DNA from: Sinomonas atrocyanea
GTDB taxonomy: Bacteria; Actinomycetota; Actinomycetes; Actinomycetales; Micrococcaceae
NCBI RefSeq assembly: GCF_001577305.1
Contig: NZ_CP014518.1
Location: 1,302,001 to 1,366,000 of the forward strand
Direction: 5' to 3'
DNA length: 64,000 nucleotides
Shown here: in pieces, positions 41,751-50,064 of the stretch
Numbering within the stretch: the stretch's first letter is position 1
Layout of the letters: each line of letters starts with the position of its first letter
Position numbers and translations under genes: made by a program
The notes under the pieces: model-generated
What the model saw: only the letters and a program-made list of their open reading frames with translations
What the model was told of the DNA's origin: nothing
The model's database searches: none

Positions 41751-43096
41751 TTGTTCAGGTCCTGCTGGTACTGGGTCTGGACGGCCTTGAGCGCCTCGGC
41801 GGGCGAGGTCTTCCCGGCCGCGAGCAGCTGGACCTGGGCGGTCCAGACGCTGCTGGCGCCGCTGCTGGCGTTCTGGACGTACTGGACCTGCCCGTCGGCG
41901 GCGACGAGGCTGGAGAACGCCTTCTGGATCTGGCCGGAGAGGGCGTTCTTCGTGGCGGGGACGTCCCCGGAGCCGCTCGGGGCGAAGCCGTTGTCCACGG
42001 CGATCTGCCGGGCCTCGGGCGAGGTGAGGAAGTTCAGGAAGGCCGCCGCCGCGTCCTTGTTCTTCGACTTGGCAGGGACGCCGAAGTTCGACGCCGGATC
42101 CGACATCGCGAGGACCTTGCCGCCGGCCTGGGTCGCGGGCGGGAGCACGAACCCGACGTTGTCCCCCATCTGCTTCTGGAGCGAGGAGGAGTCCCAGTTG
42201 CCCGAGGCGTAGAAGAGCGCCTCGCCGCGGGCGAAGCGCCCGAGCGCGTCGGTGGCCTGGGTGCCGTTCGTGTCCGCGTTGAAGTAGCCCTTCGCGGCCC
42301 AGTCGGCGATGGTCTGCGCGGCCGCGGTGGCCTCGGGGGTCGCGATGCTCGCCCCGGGCTGGTCGAAGATCCACGCGTTGAGCTGCTTCTGGCCCACGCT
42401 GTTGTTGAGCGCGAACTGCAGGGCGGTGGCCAGCTGGCCGGTCTGGTTCCCGGCCATGATGCCCGTGATGCCGGCGGCCTTGGCCTTCTGCAGGTCCGCC
42501 TCGAGCTCGGAGGTCGTGGCGGGGGGCTGGGAGATGCCCAGGCGGGAGAGCAGGCTCTTGCTGTAGTACAGGCCGGTCACGGTGAAGCCGGAGGCCACGG
42601 TGTACTGCGCCCCGGTGCCGCGCACGCCGTCCGGCGTCGAGGTGTACTGCGCGAGCTGGCCGCCGGGGAGCTTGTCCCAGTGGTAGGCGGACGCCCACGG
42701 CGCCAGATCGGTGAGCAGGCCGCTCTTGACGGTGTCGCCCAGCGCGCCGATGCGCGCGATGTCCGGCGGCGTCTCGGAGGAGAGCACCCGCGGGGCGTTG
42801 ACCGCCTGGACGTTGTCCGGGTCGAAGCGGGTGGTGATCTTCACGTTCGGGTGCTGCTTCGTGAACGCCCCGATCAGCGCGTCGTCGATCGGCTTGAGCC
42901 CGGCCCCGTCGTAGAGCGTGAGCGTGACCGGCTCTGAGCCGAGGTCCGTGCTGGCCGTCGAGGGCGCGGCGGCCGCGGCGGACGAGCCTCCCGGCGGGCT
43001 GCAGGCGGACAGGAGCGTCGCGGCGAGGGCCGCCGTGGCGGCCAGCGCGGCGGCCGCGGCACGGGTGCGGGCGGGGCGAAGACGGGTCAGGCCCAT
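41747..43096 (-). CDS. ABC sugar-binding lipoprotein
   Basis: 449 residues from ATG 43096. Signal peptide with lipobox LLSAC (Cys32), then a family 1 solute-binding fold: PVTLTLYDGAGLKPIDDALIGAFTKQHPNVKITTRFDPDN, FARGEALFYASGNWD, and FGVPAKSKNKDAAAAFLNFLTSPEARQ. It captures an oligosaccharide, probably an alpha-glucoside given the adjacent GH13 enzyme. First gene of the operon, behind the two LacI operators. Confidence 0.93.
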   Translation of the reverse strand: MGLTRLRPARTRAAAAALAATAALAATLLSACSPPGGSSAAAAAPSTASTDLGSEPVTLTLYDGAGLKPIDDALIGAFTKQHPNVKITTRFDPDNVQAVNAPRVLSSETPPDIARIGALGDTVKSGLLTDLAPWASAYHWDKLPGGQLAQYTSTPDGVRGTGAQYTVASGFTVTGLYYSKSLLSRLGISQPPATTSELEADLQKAKAAGITGIMAGNQTGQLATALQFALNNSVGQKQLNAWIFDQPGASIATPEATAAAQTIADWAAKGYFNADTNGTQATDALGRFARGEALFYASGNWDSSSLQKQMGDNVGFVLPPATQAGGKVLAMSDPASNFGVPAKSKNKDAAAAFLNFLTSPEARQIAVDNGFAPSGSGDVPATKNALSGQIQKAFSSLVAADGQVQYVQNASSGASSVWTAQVQLLAAGKTSPAEALKAVQTQYQQDLNK

Positions 43097-43134
43097 AGGT
43101 GGTTTCCTCCACTGGCGGGATCGTGCGCTCCACC

Positions 43135-43152
43135 TTCGGAAGCGCTTCCGAA
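43135..43152. promoter_or_regulatory. LacI-type operator 1
   Basis: Perfect 18-bp palindrome TTCGGAAGCGCTTCCGAA with the central CG-step typical of LacI/GalR sites, 39 bp upstream of the binding-protein start. Confidence 0.88.
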
Positions 43153-43159
43153 AGTGTTG

Positions 43160-43175
43160 TCGGAAGCGCTTCCGA
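43160..43175. promoter_or_regulatory. LacI-type operator 2
   Basis: Perfect 16-bp palindrome TCGGAAGCGCTTCCGA, the same core as operator 1, with centres 24 bp apart, 32 bp upstream of the LacI gene. The pair probably gives cooperative repression of both directions. Confidence 0.88.
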
Positions 43176-43206
43176 AGTCAAGGGGACGCCGGGGTAGGAT
43201 CGCCGT

Positions 43207-44238
43207 GTGAACTCCCAGACGGCGCCGAGCCTCGCCGATGTCGCCCGCCACGCCGGGGTCTCGCTCTCCACGGCGTCGCGCGCCCTCAACGACGCCTACG
43301 GGGTCTCGGCCGTCACGCGCGCCCGGGTCCTGGAATCGGCCAGCGCCCTCGATTTCGTGGTCTCGCCCGATGCGCGGCGCCTGGCCAGCGGGACCACCGG
43401 GCGGGTCGCCGTGGTGGTGCCGCACATCGAGCGCTGGTTCTTCGGCCAGATGGTCAGCGGGATCGAGCGCGTGCTCTCCGAGGCGGACTTCGACATCCTG
43501 CTCTACCACGTGGACGACGCCGAGGACCGCCGCGAGTTCCTGGCCAGGCTGCCCGCCCGCCGCAAGGTCGACGCCGTGGTCGTCGTGGCGTTCCCCGTGG
43601 GGGAGGCCGAGCGCGAGCGGCTCGAGCTCATCGGGGCCAAGATCATCGCCGCGGGCGGCCAGTCGGCGTCCTACCCCTACGTCTGCATCGACGACGTCAA
43701 CGCCGGCCGCCTCGCGATGGACCACCTCACCTCCCTGGGCCACCGCAGGATCGCCATGATCGCCGGCAGCGACCCGGACCAGCCCGGATGGCCGGCCACC
43801 CCCGGCCGGTCACGGGCCTACGAGAGCGCCCTGGAAGCGCTGGGGGTCAGCCCCGACCCCGCGCTCGTCAGGGACGTGGACTGGAACCCGGTCAACGCCG
43901 GCAAGGCCATGGCGGACATCCTCGATGCAGCCGGGGAGCCCCCGACCGCGGTGTACGCCCACGGCGACGAGCTCGCCTTCGGCGTCCTCCACACGCTGCG
44001 CCACCGCGGCTACCGCGTCCCCGAGGACATCTCCGTCATCGGCATCGACAACCACCCCCTGGCGGAGCTGCTCGACCTGACCACGGTCGCGCAGGACGTC
44101 GGCGAACAGGGCGCGGCGGCCGCCCGGCTGGTCCTGCAGGCCCTCGGGCGCGCACAGGCCGAACCGGGCGCGGCCCCGGGCGTCGTCGCCCCCGTGCACC
44201 TCGTCGAGCGCGCCAGCACCGCCCCGCCGCGCTCCTGA
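43207..44238 (+). CDS. LacI-family transcriptional regulator
   Basis: 343 residues from GTG 43207. Residues 8-30 are the LacI HTH (SLADVARHAGVSLSTASRALND), followed by the hinge and a periplasmic-binding-like effector domain (GRVAVVVPHIERWFFGQMVSGIE... ISVIGIDNHPLAEL). It is divergent from the sugar ABC/GH13 operon with two identical palindromes between, so it is very likely its repressor and autoregulated. Confidence 0.94.
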   Translation: MNSQTAPSLADVARHAGVSLSTASRALNDAYGVSAVTRARVLESASALDFVVSPDARRLASGTTGRVAVVVPHIERWFFGQMVSGIERVLSEADFDILLYHVDDAEDRREFLARLPARRKVDAVVVVAFPVGEAERERLELIGAKIIAAGGQSASYPYVCIDDVNAGRLAMDHLTSLGHRRIAMIAGSDPDQPGWPATPGRSRAYESALEALGVSPDPALVRDVDWNPVNAGKAMADILDAAGEPPTAVYAHGDELAFGVLHTLRHRGYRVPEDISVIGIDNHPLAELLDLTTVAQDVGEQGAAAARLVLQALGRAQAEPGAAPGVVAPVHLVERASTAPPRS

Positions 44239-44300
44239 AACCGGCCGGGTCGCCCACCGGGTCCCCGCCGGGAGACCCAGCCGAGGGATAGAGTCCACCC

Positions 44301-45695
44301 ATGCCCACCTCCGAGACCACCGGCGCCGCCACCCTCGAAGCCCGCCTCCCCGCCGGCCGCGTCCTGACCGCGCAGGCCTCCCTCGCGGGCTACCTCCACG
44401 ACGAAGGCGAGTGGGCCGTCTACGGCGACCCGCGCGCCGTCGTCCGTCCGGAGAGCACGCAGGAGGTGGCCGAGGTGGTGCGCTGGTGCGCCGAGACCGG
44501 CACCCCGCTCGTGGCGCGCGGGGCGGGGACGGGGCTCTCGGGGGCGGCGAACGCGATCGAGGGCTGCGTGGTGGTCTCCTTCGAGCGGATGAACGCGGTG
44601 CTCGAGGTCAACGCCGCCGAGCGCTGGGCCCGGGTCCAGCCCGGCGTGGTCAACGACGACCTGCGCGCCCAAGTGGCCCAGCACGGCCTCTGGTACCCGC
44701 CGGACCCGGCCTCGTCGCCCTGGTCCACGATCGGCGGCAACGTCGCCACGAACGCCGGCGGCATGTGCGGCGTCAAGTACGGCGTGACCCGGGACTACGT
44801 GCTCGAGCTCGAGGTGGTCACCGGCACGGGGGAGATCACCCGGCTCGGCACCCGGACCGCCAAGGGGGTGGCGGGCTACAACCTCGTGGGCCTCATCGTG
44901 GGCTCGGAGGGCACGCTCGCGGTCGTGACCGAGGTGGTGGTGCGGCTGCGCCCGCTGCCGCCGGCGCCGATCACGGTCGCGGGGATGTTCGACTCCCTGG
45001 TCGACGCCGGCCGGGCCGTGGCGCTCGTGGCCGAGTCCGGGATCAGCCCCTCGGCGCTCGAGCTCGTGGACCGCCACTGCCTCAAGGCGGTGGATGATTG
45101 GAAGCACATGGGCCTGTCCACCGACGCGAACGCGGTGCTGATCGGCCGCACCGACGCCCGCGGGGAGCAGGGCGAGTTCGAGGCCGCGGAGCTCGCGCGC
45201 TGCTTCGAGGAGGCCGGGGCCAGCGTCGCCGCGGTCTCGGCCGACGAGCAGGAGTCCGAGGCCCTCTACGCCGCCCGCCGCCTCGCCTACCCGGCGCTCG
45301 AGCGGCTCGGCCCGGTCCTCACCGAGGACGTCTGCGTCCCCAGGGCCAAGGTGCCCGACGTCCTCGCGCGCATCGAGCAGATCGCCGCGGCCCACGACGT
45401 GCTCATCGCCAACATCGCCCACGCCGGGGACGGCAACCTCCACCCGCTCATCATCACCGAGCCCGGGGACGAGGCCGCCAAGGCCCGCGCGCACGCGGCG
45501 TTCACCGAGATCATCGACGCCGCCCTCGCCGCCGGCGGCACGGTGAGCGGCGAGCACGGCGTGGGCACCCTCAAGCTCGACGGGCTCGCCAAGGAGCTCC
45601 CGCCCGCGAGCCTGGCCCTGCACCACGCGGTCAAGCACGCCCTGGACCCGCACGGCATCCTCAACCCCGGCCGCGCCATCCCGCCGCTGCCGTAG
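44301..45695 (+). CDS. FAD-linked oxidase (GlcD / D-lactate dehydrogenase type)
   Basis: 464 residues from ATG 44301. N-terminal FAD_binding_4 domain (AVVRPESTQEVAEVVRWCAETGTPLVARGAGTGLSGAANAIEG ... YPPDPASSPWSTIGGNVATNAGG) and C-terminal FAD-oxidase domain (NIAHAGDGNLHPLI...GGTVSGEHGVGTLK). It oxidises a 2-hydroxy acid such as glycolate or D-lactate. The glcE/glcF partners are not adjacent, so it may be a single-subunit enzyme. Confidence 0.9.
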   Translation: MPTSETTGAATLEARLPAGRVLTAQASLAGYLHDEGEWAVYGDPRAVVRPESTQEVAEVVRWCAETGTPLVARGAGTGLSGAANAIEGCVVVSFERMNAVLEVNAAERWARVQPGVVNDDLRAQVAQHGLWYPPDPASSPWSTIGGNVATNAGGMCGVKYGVTRDYVLELEVVTGTGEITRLGTRTAKGVAGYNLVGLIVGSEGTLAVVTEVVVRLRPLPPAPITVAGMFDSLVDAGRAVALVAESGISPSALELVDRHCLKAVDDWKHMGLSTDANAVLIGRTDARGEQGEFEAAELARCFEEAGASVAAVSADEQESEALYAARRLAYPALERLGPVLTEDVCVPRAKVPDVLARIEQIAAAHDVLIANIAHAGDGNLHPLIITEPGDEAAKARAHAAFTEIIDAALAAGGTVSGEHGVGTLKLDGLAKELPPASLALHHAVKHALDPHGILNPGRAIPPLP

Positions 45696-45833
45696 CGGGG
45701 CAGGGGACAGAGGCGCACGACGGCGGCCGCGCACCCCGGGCGCGCCGCTCGCCCGCCGCCGGGGGCACCGCTGTGCAAGGCTTTCCTGAGTTTCCCCCAA
45801 GATCGCCCTGCCCGGCCCCTACCCGTCCGTAAC

Positions 45834-47138
45834 GTGGTGTGCGGAGCTGGCCGCCGGCCAGAGTCAACGCACCCGCGGCAGGCCCGGACCCCCTGCCGCG
45901 CACCACGCACAAAGGGGGCGGTCCACATCAGGAAGCTACTCTCCGCCGCCGGAACGGCGCTGCTCGTCGCGGCAGCGCTCGCCACCGGCACCACCGCCGC
46001 GACCGCGGCACCGCCGGCCGCCAAGGCAGCCAGCCACTCGGTCAAGGTCTGCGCCGACGCCAAGCCCGGCGAGGCCGCCTGCGCCGCCCGCGCGGCCACC
46101 GACCCTGCCGGCAGGCGCATCACCAGCAACGCCCTGCCGCCCGCGAGCGCCCTCACGCCCGCGCAGCTGCGCTCGGCCTACAACCTCACCGGCACCGCCT
46201 CGGGCGGGCGGACGGTGGCGATCGTCGACGCCTACGGCTACCCGAACCTCGAGCGCGACCTCGCCGCGTACCGGAAGCAGTTCGGCCTGCCGGCGTGCAC
46301 CTCCGCCAGCGGCTGCCTCAAGGTCCTGAACCAGACCGGCGGCACCAAGCTGCCCAAGTTCGACCTCGGCTGGGCGCAGGAGCAGGCCCTCGACGTCGAC
46401 GCCGTCTCCGCCGCCTGCCCGGACTGCAAGATCGTGGTCCTGCAGGCCAGCACCGCCTCCTTCACCAACCTCGGCACCGCTGTCCAGACCGCGGCGAAGC
46501 TGCCCGGCGTCGTCGCCATCTCCAACAGCTACGGCGGCTCGGACGCCTCCGACGCCACCTACGGGAAGTACTACAACTTCCCGGGCATCGCGGTCACGGC
46601 CAGCGCCGGCGACAACGGCTACCAGGGCGCCTCCTACCCGGCGGCCTCCTCCTACGTCACCGCGGTGGGCGGGACCAGCCTCAACCAGGCCTCGAACACC
46701 CGCGGCTGGACCGAGTCCGTCTGGTCCGGCACCGGCTCCGGCTGCTCGGCCTACAACGCCCCGCTCGCCGCGGCGGCCGGCTTCAACACCGGCTGCGCGA
46801 ACCGGGCGATGAACGACGTCGCCGCCGCCTCCGACCCGTCCAACGGCGGCCTCGCGGTCTACTACCCGACCTCGAGCACGAGCTCCACGTGGGGCCAGTT
46901 CGGCGGCACGAGCGAGGCCTCGCCGATCATCGCCTCCGTCTACGCCCTCTCCGGCAACACCGGCTCGAAGGCCACCGGCACGTACGCCAACAGCATCCCG
47001 TACGCCCACACCGGATCGCTGTACGACGTCGCCTCCGGCTCCAACGGCACCTGCACCACCACCCAGTGGTGCACCGCCCGCACCGGCTGGGACGGCCCCA
47101 CCGGCCTCGGCACCCCGAACGGCACCGGCGGCTTCTGA
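45834..47138 (+). CDS. Secreted S53 (sedolisin) family peptidase, copy 1; start codon unusual
   Basis: Mature domain matches S53 peptidases: E and D four residues apart in LGWAQEQALDVDAVSA, ASAGDNGY for the oxyanion aspartate, and the catalytic serine in GGTSEASPI. The paralogue at 50065 starts ATG ATC AGG; here the same place reads CAC ATC AGG (45924-45932), with no ATG/GTG/TTG closer than 45834. Options are GTG 45834 with a 31-residue extension before the signal peptide, or ATC 45927 as a rare start behind AAAGGGGG. The signal sequence is IRKLLSAAGTALLVAAALATGTTAATA. Exported acid-type protease with a short prosegment. Confidence 0.85.
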   Translation: MVCGAGRRPESTHPRQARTPCRAPRTKGAVHIRKLLSAAGTALLVAAALATGTTAATAAPPAAKAASHSVKVCADAKPGEAACAARAATDPAGRRITSNALPPASALTPAQLRSAYNLTGTASGGRTVAIVDAYGYPNLERDLAAYRKQFGLPACTSASGCLKVLNQTGGTKLPKFDLGWAQEQALDVDAVSAACPDCKIVVLQASTASFTNLGTAVQTAAKLPGVVAISNSYGGSDASDATYGKYYNFPGIAVTASAGDNGYQGASYPAASSYVTAVGGTSLNQASNTRGWTESVWSGTGSGCSAYNAPLAAAAGFNTGCANRAMNDVAAASDPSNGGLAVYYPTSSTSSTWGQFGGTSEASPIIASVYALSGNTGSKATGTYANSIPYAHTGSLYDVASGSNGTCTTTQWCTARTGWDGPTGLGTPNGTGGF

Positions 47139-47169
47139 CCGCTGCGGCCTACCGCGCCACAGGCTCCGA

Positions 47170-47215
47170 CGGCCCGGGCCCGCGTTTCTCATTGGGGGGA
47201 CGCGGGACCGGGCCG
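47170..47215 (+). terminator. Terminator hairpin after S53 peptidase 1
   Basis: 15-bp stem with one mismatch (47170-47184 with 47201-47215, CGGCCCGGGCCCGCG type), 31 bp after the stop. Confidence 0.7.
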
Positions 47216-47385
47216 CCGGCGTTGCTGGTGTGCTCGGGGTGCCGCCTGTTGCTGTTGCGTTATCGGTGTTTGCTCGGGGCAACCTGTGCGTTCCACCATG
47301 GGTCGGTGGGGAATCTGGGACCCCGCGGCACAGGGGCGGACGCGGGGAACGCGTCCGGCCGTGGCGAAGAGCGGAAGGCACCCTC

Positions 47386-48678
47386 ATGCACCCCCAGAGC
47401 TCATCCTCCCCATCGGGCACAATCATGGTCCTCGGCGGCGACGGCTACCTCGGCTGGACGCTCGGACTGGCACTGGCCAGCCGCACCGGCCGGCAGGTGG
47501 TCCTCGTGGACAACCTCATCAAACGCCGATGGGAGAAGGAGGCCGGGGCGAAGGTCCTCGTGCCCCTCAAGACCCCCAAGGCGCGCATCGCCGAGTACGA
47601 GAGGCTCTACGGCGGCCAGAACCTCTCCTTCGAGAAGGTCGAACTCCTGGACCCCGGCGCCGTGGAGCGGGTCATCGCGAAGTACCGGCCCGCCGTCGTC
47701 ATCAACGCTGCCCAGCAGCCCTCGGCGCCGTTCTCGATGAGCAGCGCCAAGAACGCCGCCGCCACGTTCTCGAACAACATCGTGGGCCACCTCAACGTCC
47801 TCTGGGCCATCGCCGGTCTGAGCAAGGCGACCACCTACATCAAGCTCGGCTCGGCCGGCTGCTACATGGGCACCGACACCGACTGGATCCCGCTGGAGAA
47901 GAAGGACTTCACCTTCGAGGACCACGGGGCCCAGCATCAGGTCCTGCAGGGCTTCCTGCCCATGCAGGCCACGGACTTCTACCACCAGTCCAAGATCACC
48001 GACCTGCTCATCGACGACCTCTGCTCGAAGATCTGGGGCCTGAAGGTCATCACGGTGCAGCAGGCCACCATCTTCGGGGCGACCATCCCGGAGAACCACC
48101 CCGAGGAATGCGAAGGCCTCGCCGCCCGGTTCAACTACGACTCGGTCTTCGGCACCGTCTTCAACCGCTTCGTCTGCCAGATGATGATCGGCCACCCGCT
48201 CACCGTCTACGGGGACGGGAGCCAGAAGACGGGCCTGATCAGCCTCGCGGACACGGTCGAGAACTTCCTCGAGTTCACCGACCTCGACGTCGCCCCGGGC
48301 GAGCACCAGGTGCTGCACAACTACACGCATCGCCTGAGCATCAGCGAGATCGCCCAGCGGCTCGCGGCCATCGACCCGTCCACCCAGATCAGGCACCTCG
48401 CCAACCCGCGCCAGGAGCCGGTGGGCCGGCTGGACCCCCACGTCGAGGTGCACGAGGCGATCGCCGCCCGGCACGCCGACAAGGAGGCCCGGCTCCAGGC
48501 GGACATGGCCGCGATGCTCGAGTTCACGTACCGCTACCGGGACAACATCGACCCCTCGATTATCCTGCCCACCGTGGAGTGGTCGGTGGAGGAGACCGAG
48601 GCCCCCGTGCCGGTGCGGCGGGACCCGGGCGCCGTCCTCCCGGCCCCGGCCTTCTACCGCGAGGTCGCGGAGGGCTAG
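47386..48678 (+). CDS. SQD1-like NAD-dependent epimerase (UDP-sulfoquinovose synthase family)
   Basis: 430 residues from ATG 47386, GGAAGG eight bases upstream. Nucleotide-binding GGDGYLGWTLGLAL, long first domain (VDNLIKRRWE...), NAAQQPSAPFSM, SNNIVGHLNVLWAI, catalytic Y-x3-K in DFYHQSKITD, and YDSVFGTVFNRFVCQMMIGHPLTVYGDG. These track UDP-sulfoquinovose synthase (SQD1/Agl3) rather than ordinary UDP-glucose epimerases. The catalytic-site threonine of SQD1 appears as serine (KLGSAGCY). The product may be a sulfo-sugar or another modified UDP-sugar for surface glycans. The convergent neighbour is a class V aminotransferase. Confidence 0.8.
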   Translation: MHPQSSSSPSGTIMVLGGDGYLGWTLGLALASRTGRQVVLVDNLIKRRWEKEAGAKVLVPLKTPKARIAEYERLYGGQNLSFEKVELLDPGAVERVIAKYRPAVVINAAQQPSAPFSMSSAKNAAATFSNNIVGHLNVLWAIAGLSKATTYIKLGSAGCYMGTDTDWIPLEKKDFTFEDHGAQHQVLQGFLPMQATDFYHQSKITDLLIDDLCSKIWGLKVITVQQATIFGATIPENHPEECEGLAARFNYDSVFGTVFNRFVCQMMIGHPLTVYGDGSQKTGLISLADTVENFLEFTDLDVAPGEHQVLHNYTHRLSISEIAQRLAAIDPSTQIRHLANPRQEPVGRLDPHVEVHEAIAARHADKEARLQADMAAMLEFTYRYRDNIDPSIILPTVEWSVEETEAPVPVRRDPGAVLPAPAFYREVAEG

Positions 48679-48720
48679 CTCGGAGGGGGCTGGCTCCGGA
48701 CGGGCTCGCTCCGTACCGGA

Positions 48721-49821
48721 TCAGTTCCGGGCGCGGTCCAGGAAGTCGCGGGTGTGCCGGGCGAGGACCTCGGCCTCCTCGAGCGTGGACTCGTGGATGA
48801 AGGACATCCGCGCCACGTCCTCGACGACCTTGATGTAGACGTTGCGCTCCATGAGGAACGCGGACAGGGCCTCCGGGTGCGCGGTGCGCATCGAGACGAT
48901 GTTGCTCTGGCGCGTGCCGTGGTCGATGAAGTCGATGCCGTGCTCGCGCAGGATGCCCTTGATCCCCTGCAGCAGGGCGAGGTTCTTCTCCTGCACAGCG
49001 TCCATGCCGAGGGCGTTGAGCTCCCGCAGCGACGCGTGCAGCGCCGCGAGCCCGGCGACGTTCTGGGTGCCGTCCTGGAAGCGCGCAGCCGTGTCCTTGA
49101 GGACGTAGGACTCCTCGTCGAACCGCTCCATGCTGCGGATGCCCACCCGGCTGTGGCGCAGGGACGGCATGAGCCCGCGCCGCACGTACATGAACCCGAT
49201 GCCCATGCCGGCGCGCAGGTACTTCTGGCCTCCGCACACGAGGATGTCCACGGGCGTCTCGGCCAGGTCGAAGGAGCGCGCGCCGATGTGCTGGACGGCG
49301 TCGATCACGAGGAAGATGCCCCGCTCGCGGCACACGCGCGAGAGGAGGGCCAGATCCGGCATGAACCCGTCGTAGCGCTGGGCCGAGGACATGCTGATGG
49401 CGCGGGTCCTGGGGCTGACGGCCTCGAGCAGCCGGTGGAAGGCGGCCTCGTTGTCGCGGCCCGTGATGACCCTGACGGTCACGCCGTCGTGCCGCTTGCG
49501 CAGCCACGGCAGCAGGTTGGCCGGGTACTCGTTGCCGAGCACGAGCACCTCGTCGCCCGGATCGAGGGGCAGCACCTCGCTGGCGATGATGATGCCCTCG
49601 GTCGTGTTCTTCAGGTAGGTGATCTCCTCGGGCGCGCAGTGGAGCAGCCGCGCGGCCTCCCCGGCCATCTCGTCGGCCAGCCGGTCGTAGCGGTAGAGCA
49701 CCTCGGGCGGGCCGTACTGGTAGAAGTCGGCCATGAAGTCCCGGGCGGCCTCGTAGGCAGTCCGGCTCATCGGCGCAACGGTCGCGTAGCTGAAGAAGGT
49801 CTTCTCGGCGATGGGCTTCAT
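48721..49821 (-). CDS. Class V aminotransferase (cysteine desulfurase/isopenicillin-epimerase-like)
   Basis: 366 residues from ATG 49821. PLP-site lysine in LVCGGQKYLRAG, aspartate/histidine in LVIDAVQHIGA, and LKNTTEGIIIASEVL near the phosphate site. It lacks the mobile catalytic-Cys loop typical of housekeeping IscS, so a desulfurase or epimerase role is open. It is convergent with the SQD1-like gene (42-bp gap); supplying sulfur for sulfosugar formation is a speculative link. Confidence 0.82.
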   Translation of the reverse strand: MKPIAEKTFFSYATVAPMSRTAYEAARDFMADFYQYGPPEVLYRYDRLADEMAGEAARLLHCAPEEITYLKNTTEGIIIASEVLPLDPGDEVLVLGNEYPANLLPWLRKRHDGVTVRVITGRDNEAAFHRLLEAVSPRTRAISMSSAQRYDGFMPDLALLSRVCRERGIFLVIDAVQHIGARSFDLAETPVDILVCGGQKYLRAGMGIGFMYVRRGLMPSLRHSRVGIRSMERFDEESYVLKDTAARFQDGTQNVAGLAALHASLRELNALGMDAVQEKNLALLQGIKGILREHGIDFIDHGTRQSNIVSMRTAHPEALSAFLMERNVYIKVVEDVARMSFIHESTLEEAEVLARHTRDFLDRARN

Positions 49822-50064
49822 GGTGCTGCGCAGCCTACTGGATCGGTGCCCTCGCGGGGGAGAGGCTGCGGTCTGGCGTCCACCGGCCGCCGCGGGCGCG
49901 CTGACCTGCCACGGCGAGGTTTCCTTCAGCTACTGCCCAGTTGCCCTACTGCCGGGCGCCCGGGGCACCTACCCTCGAAGCAAGGGCTGGCCGTCGCCAG
50001 CGATTAAGCAGATGCGGCAGGCACGTTGTCCGCCTGCGGCGTCCGGACGCCAGGAGGAGCCCCC

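Noticed and set aside
45715..45775. Further copy of the GACGACGGCGGG hairpin after the flavoprotein gene
   Set aside because: Only the core CACGACGGCGGC is present and the right arm does not pair convincingly.
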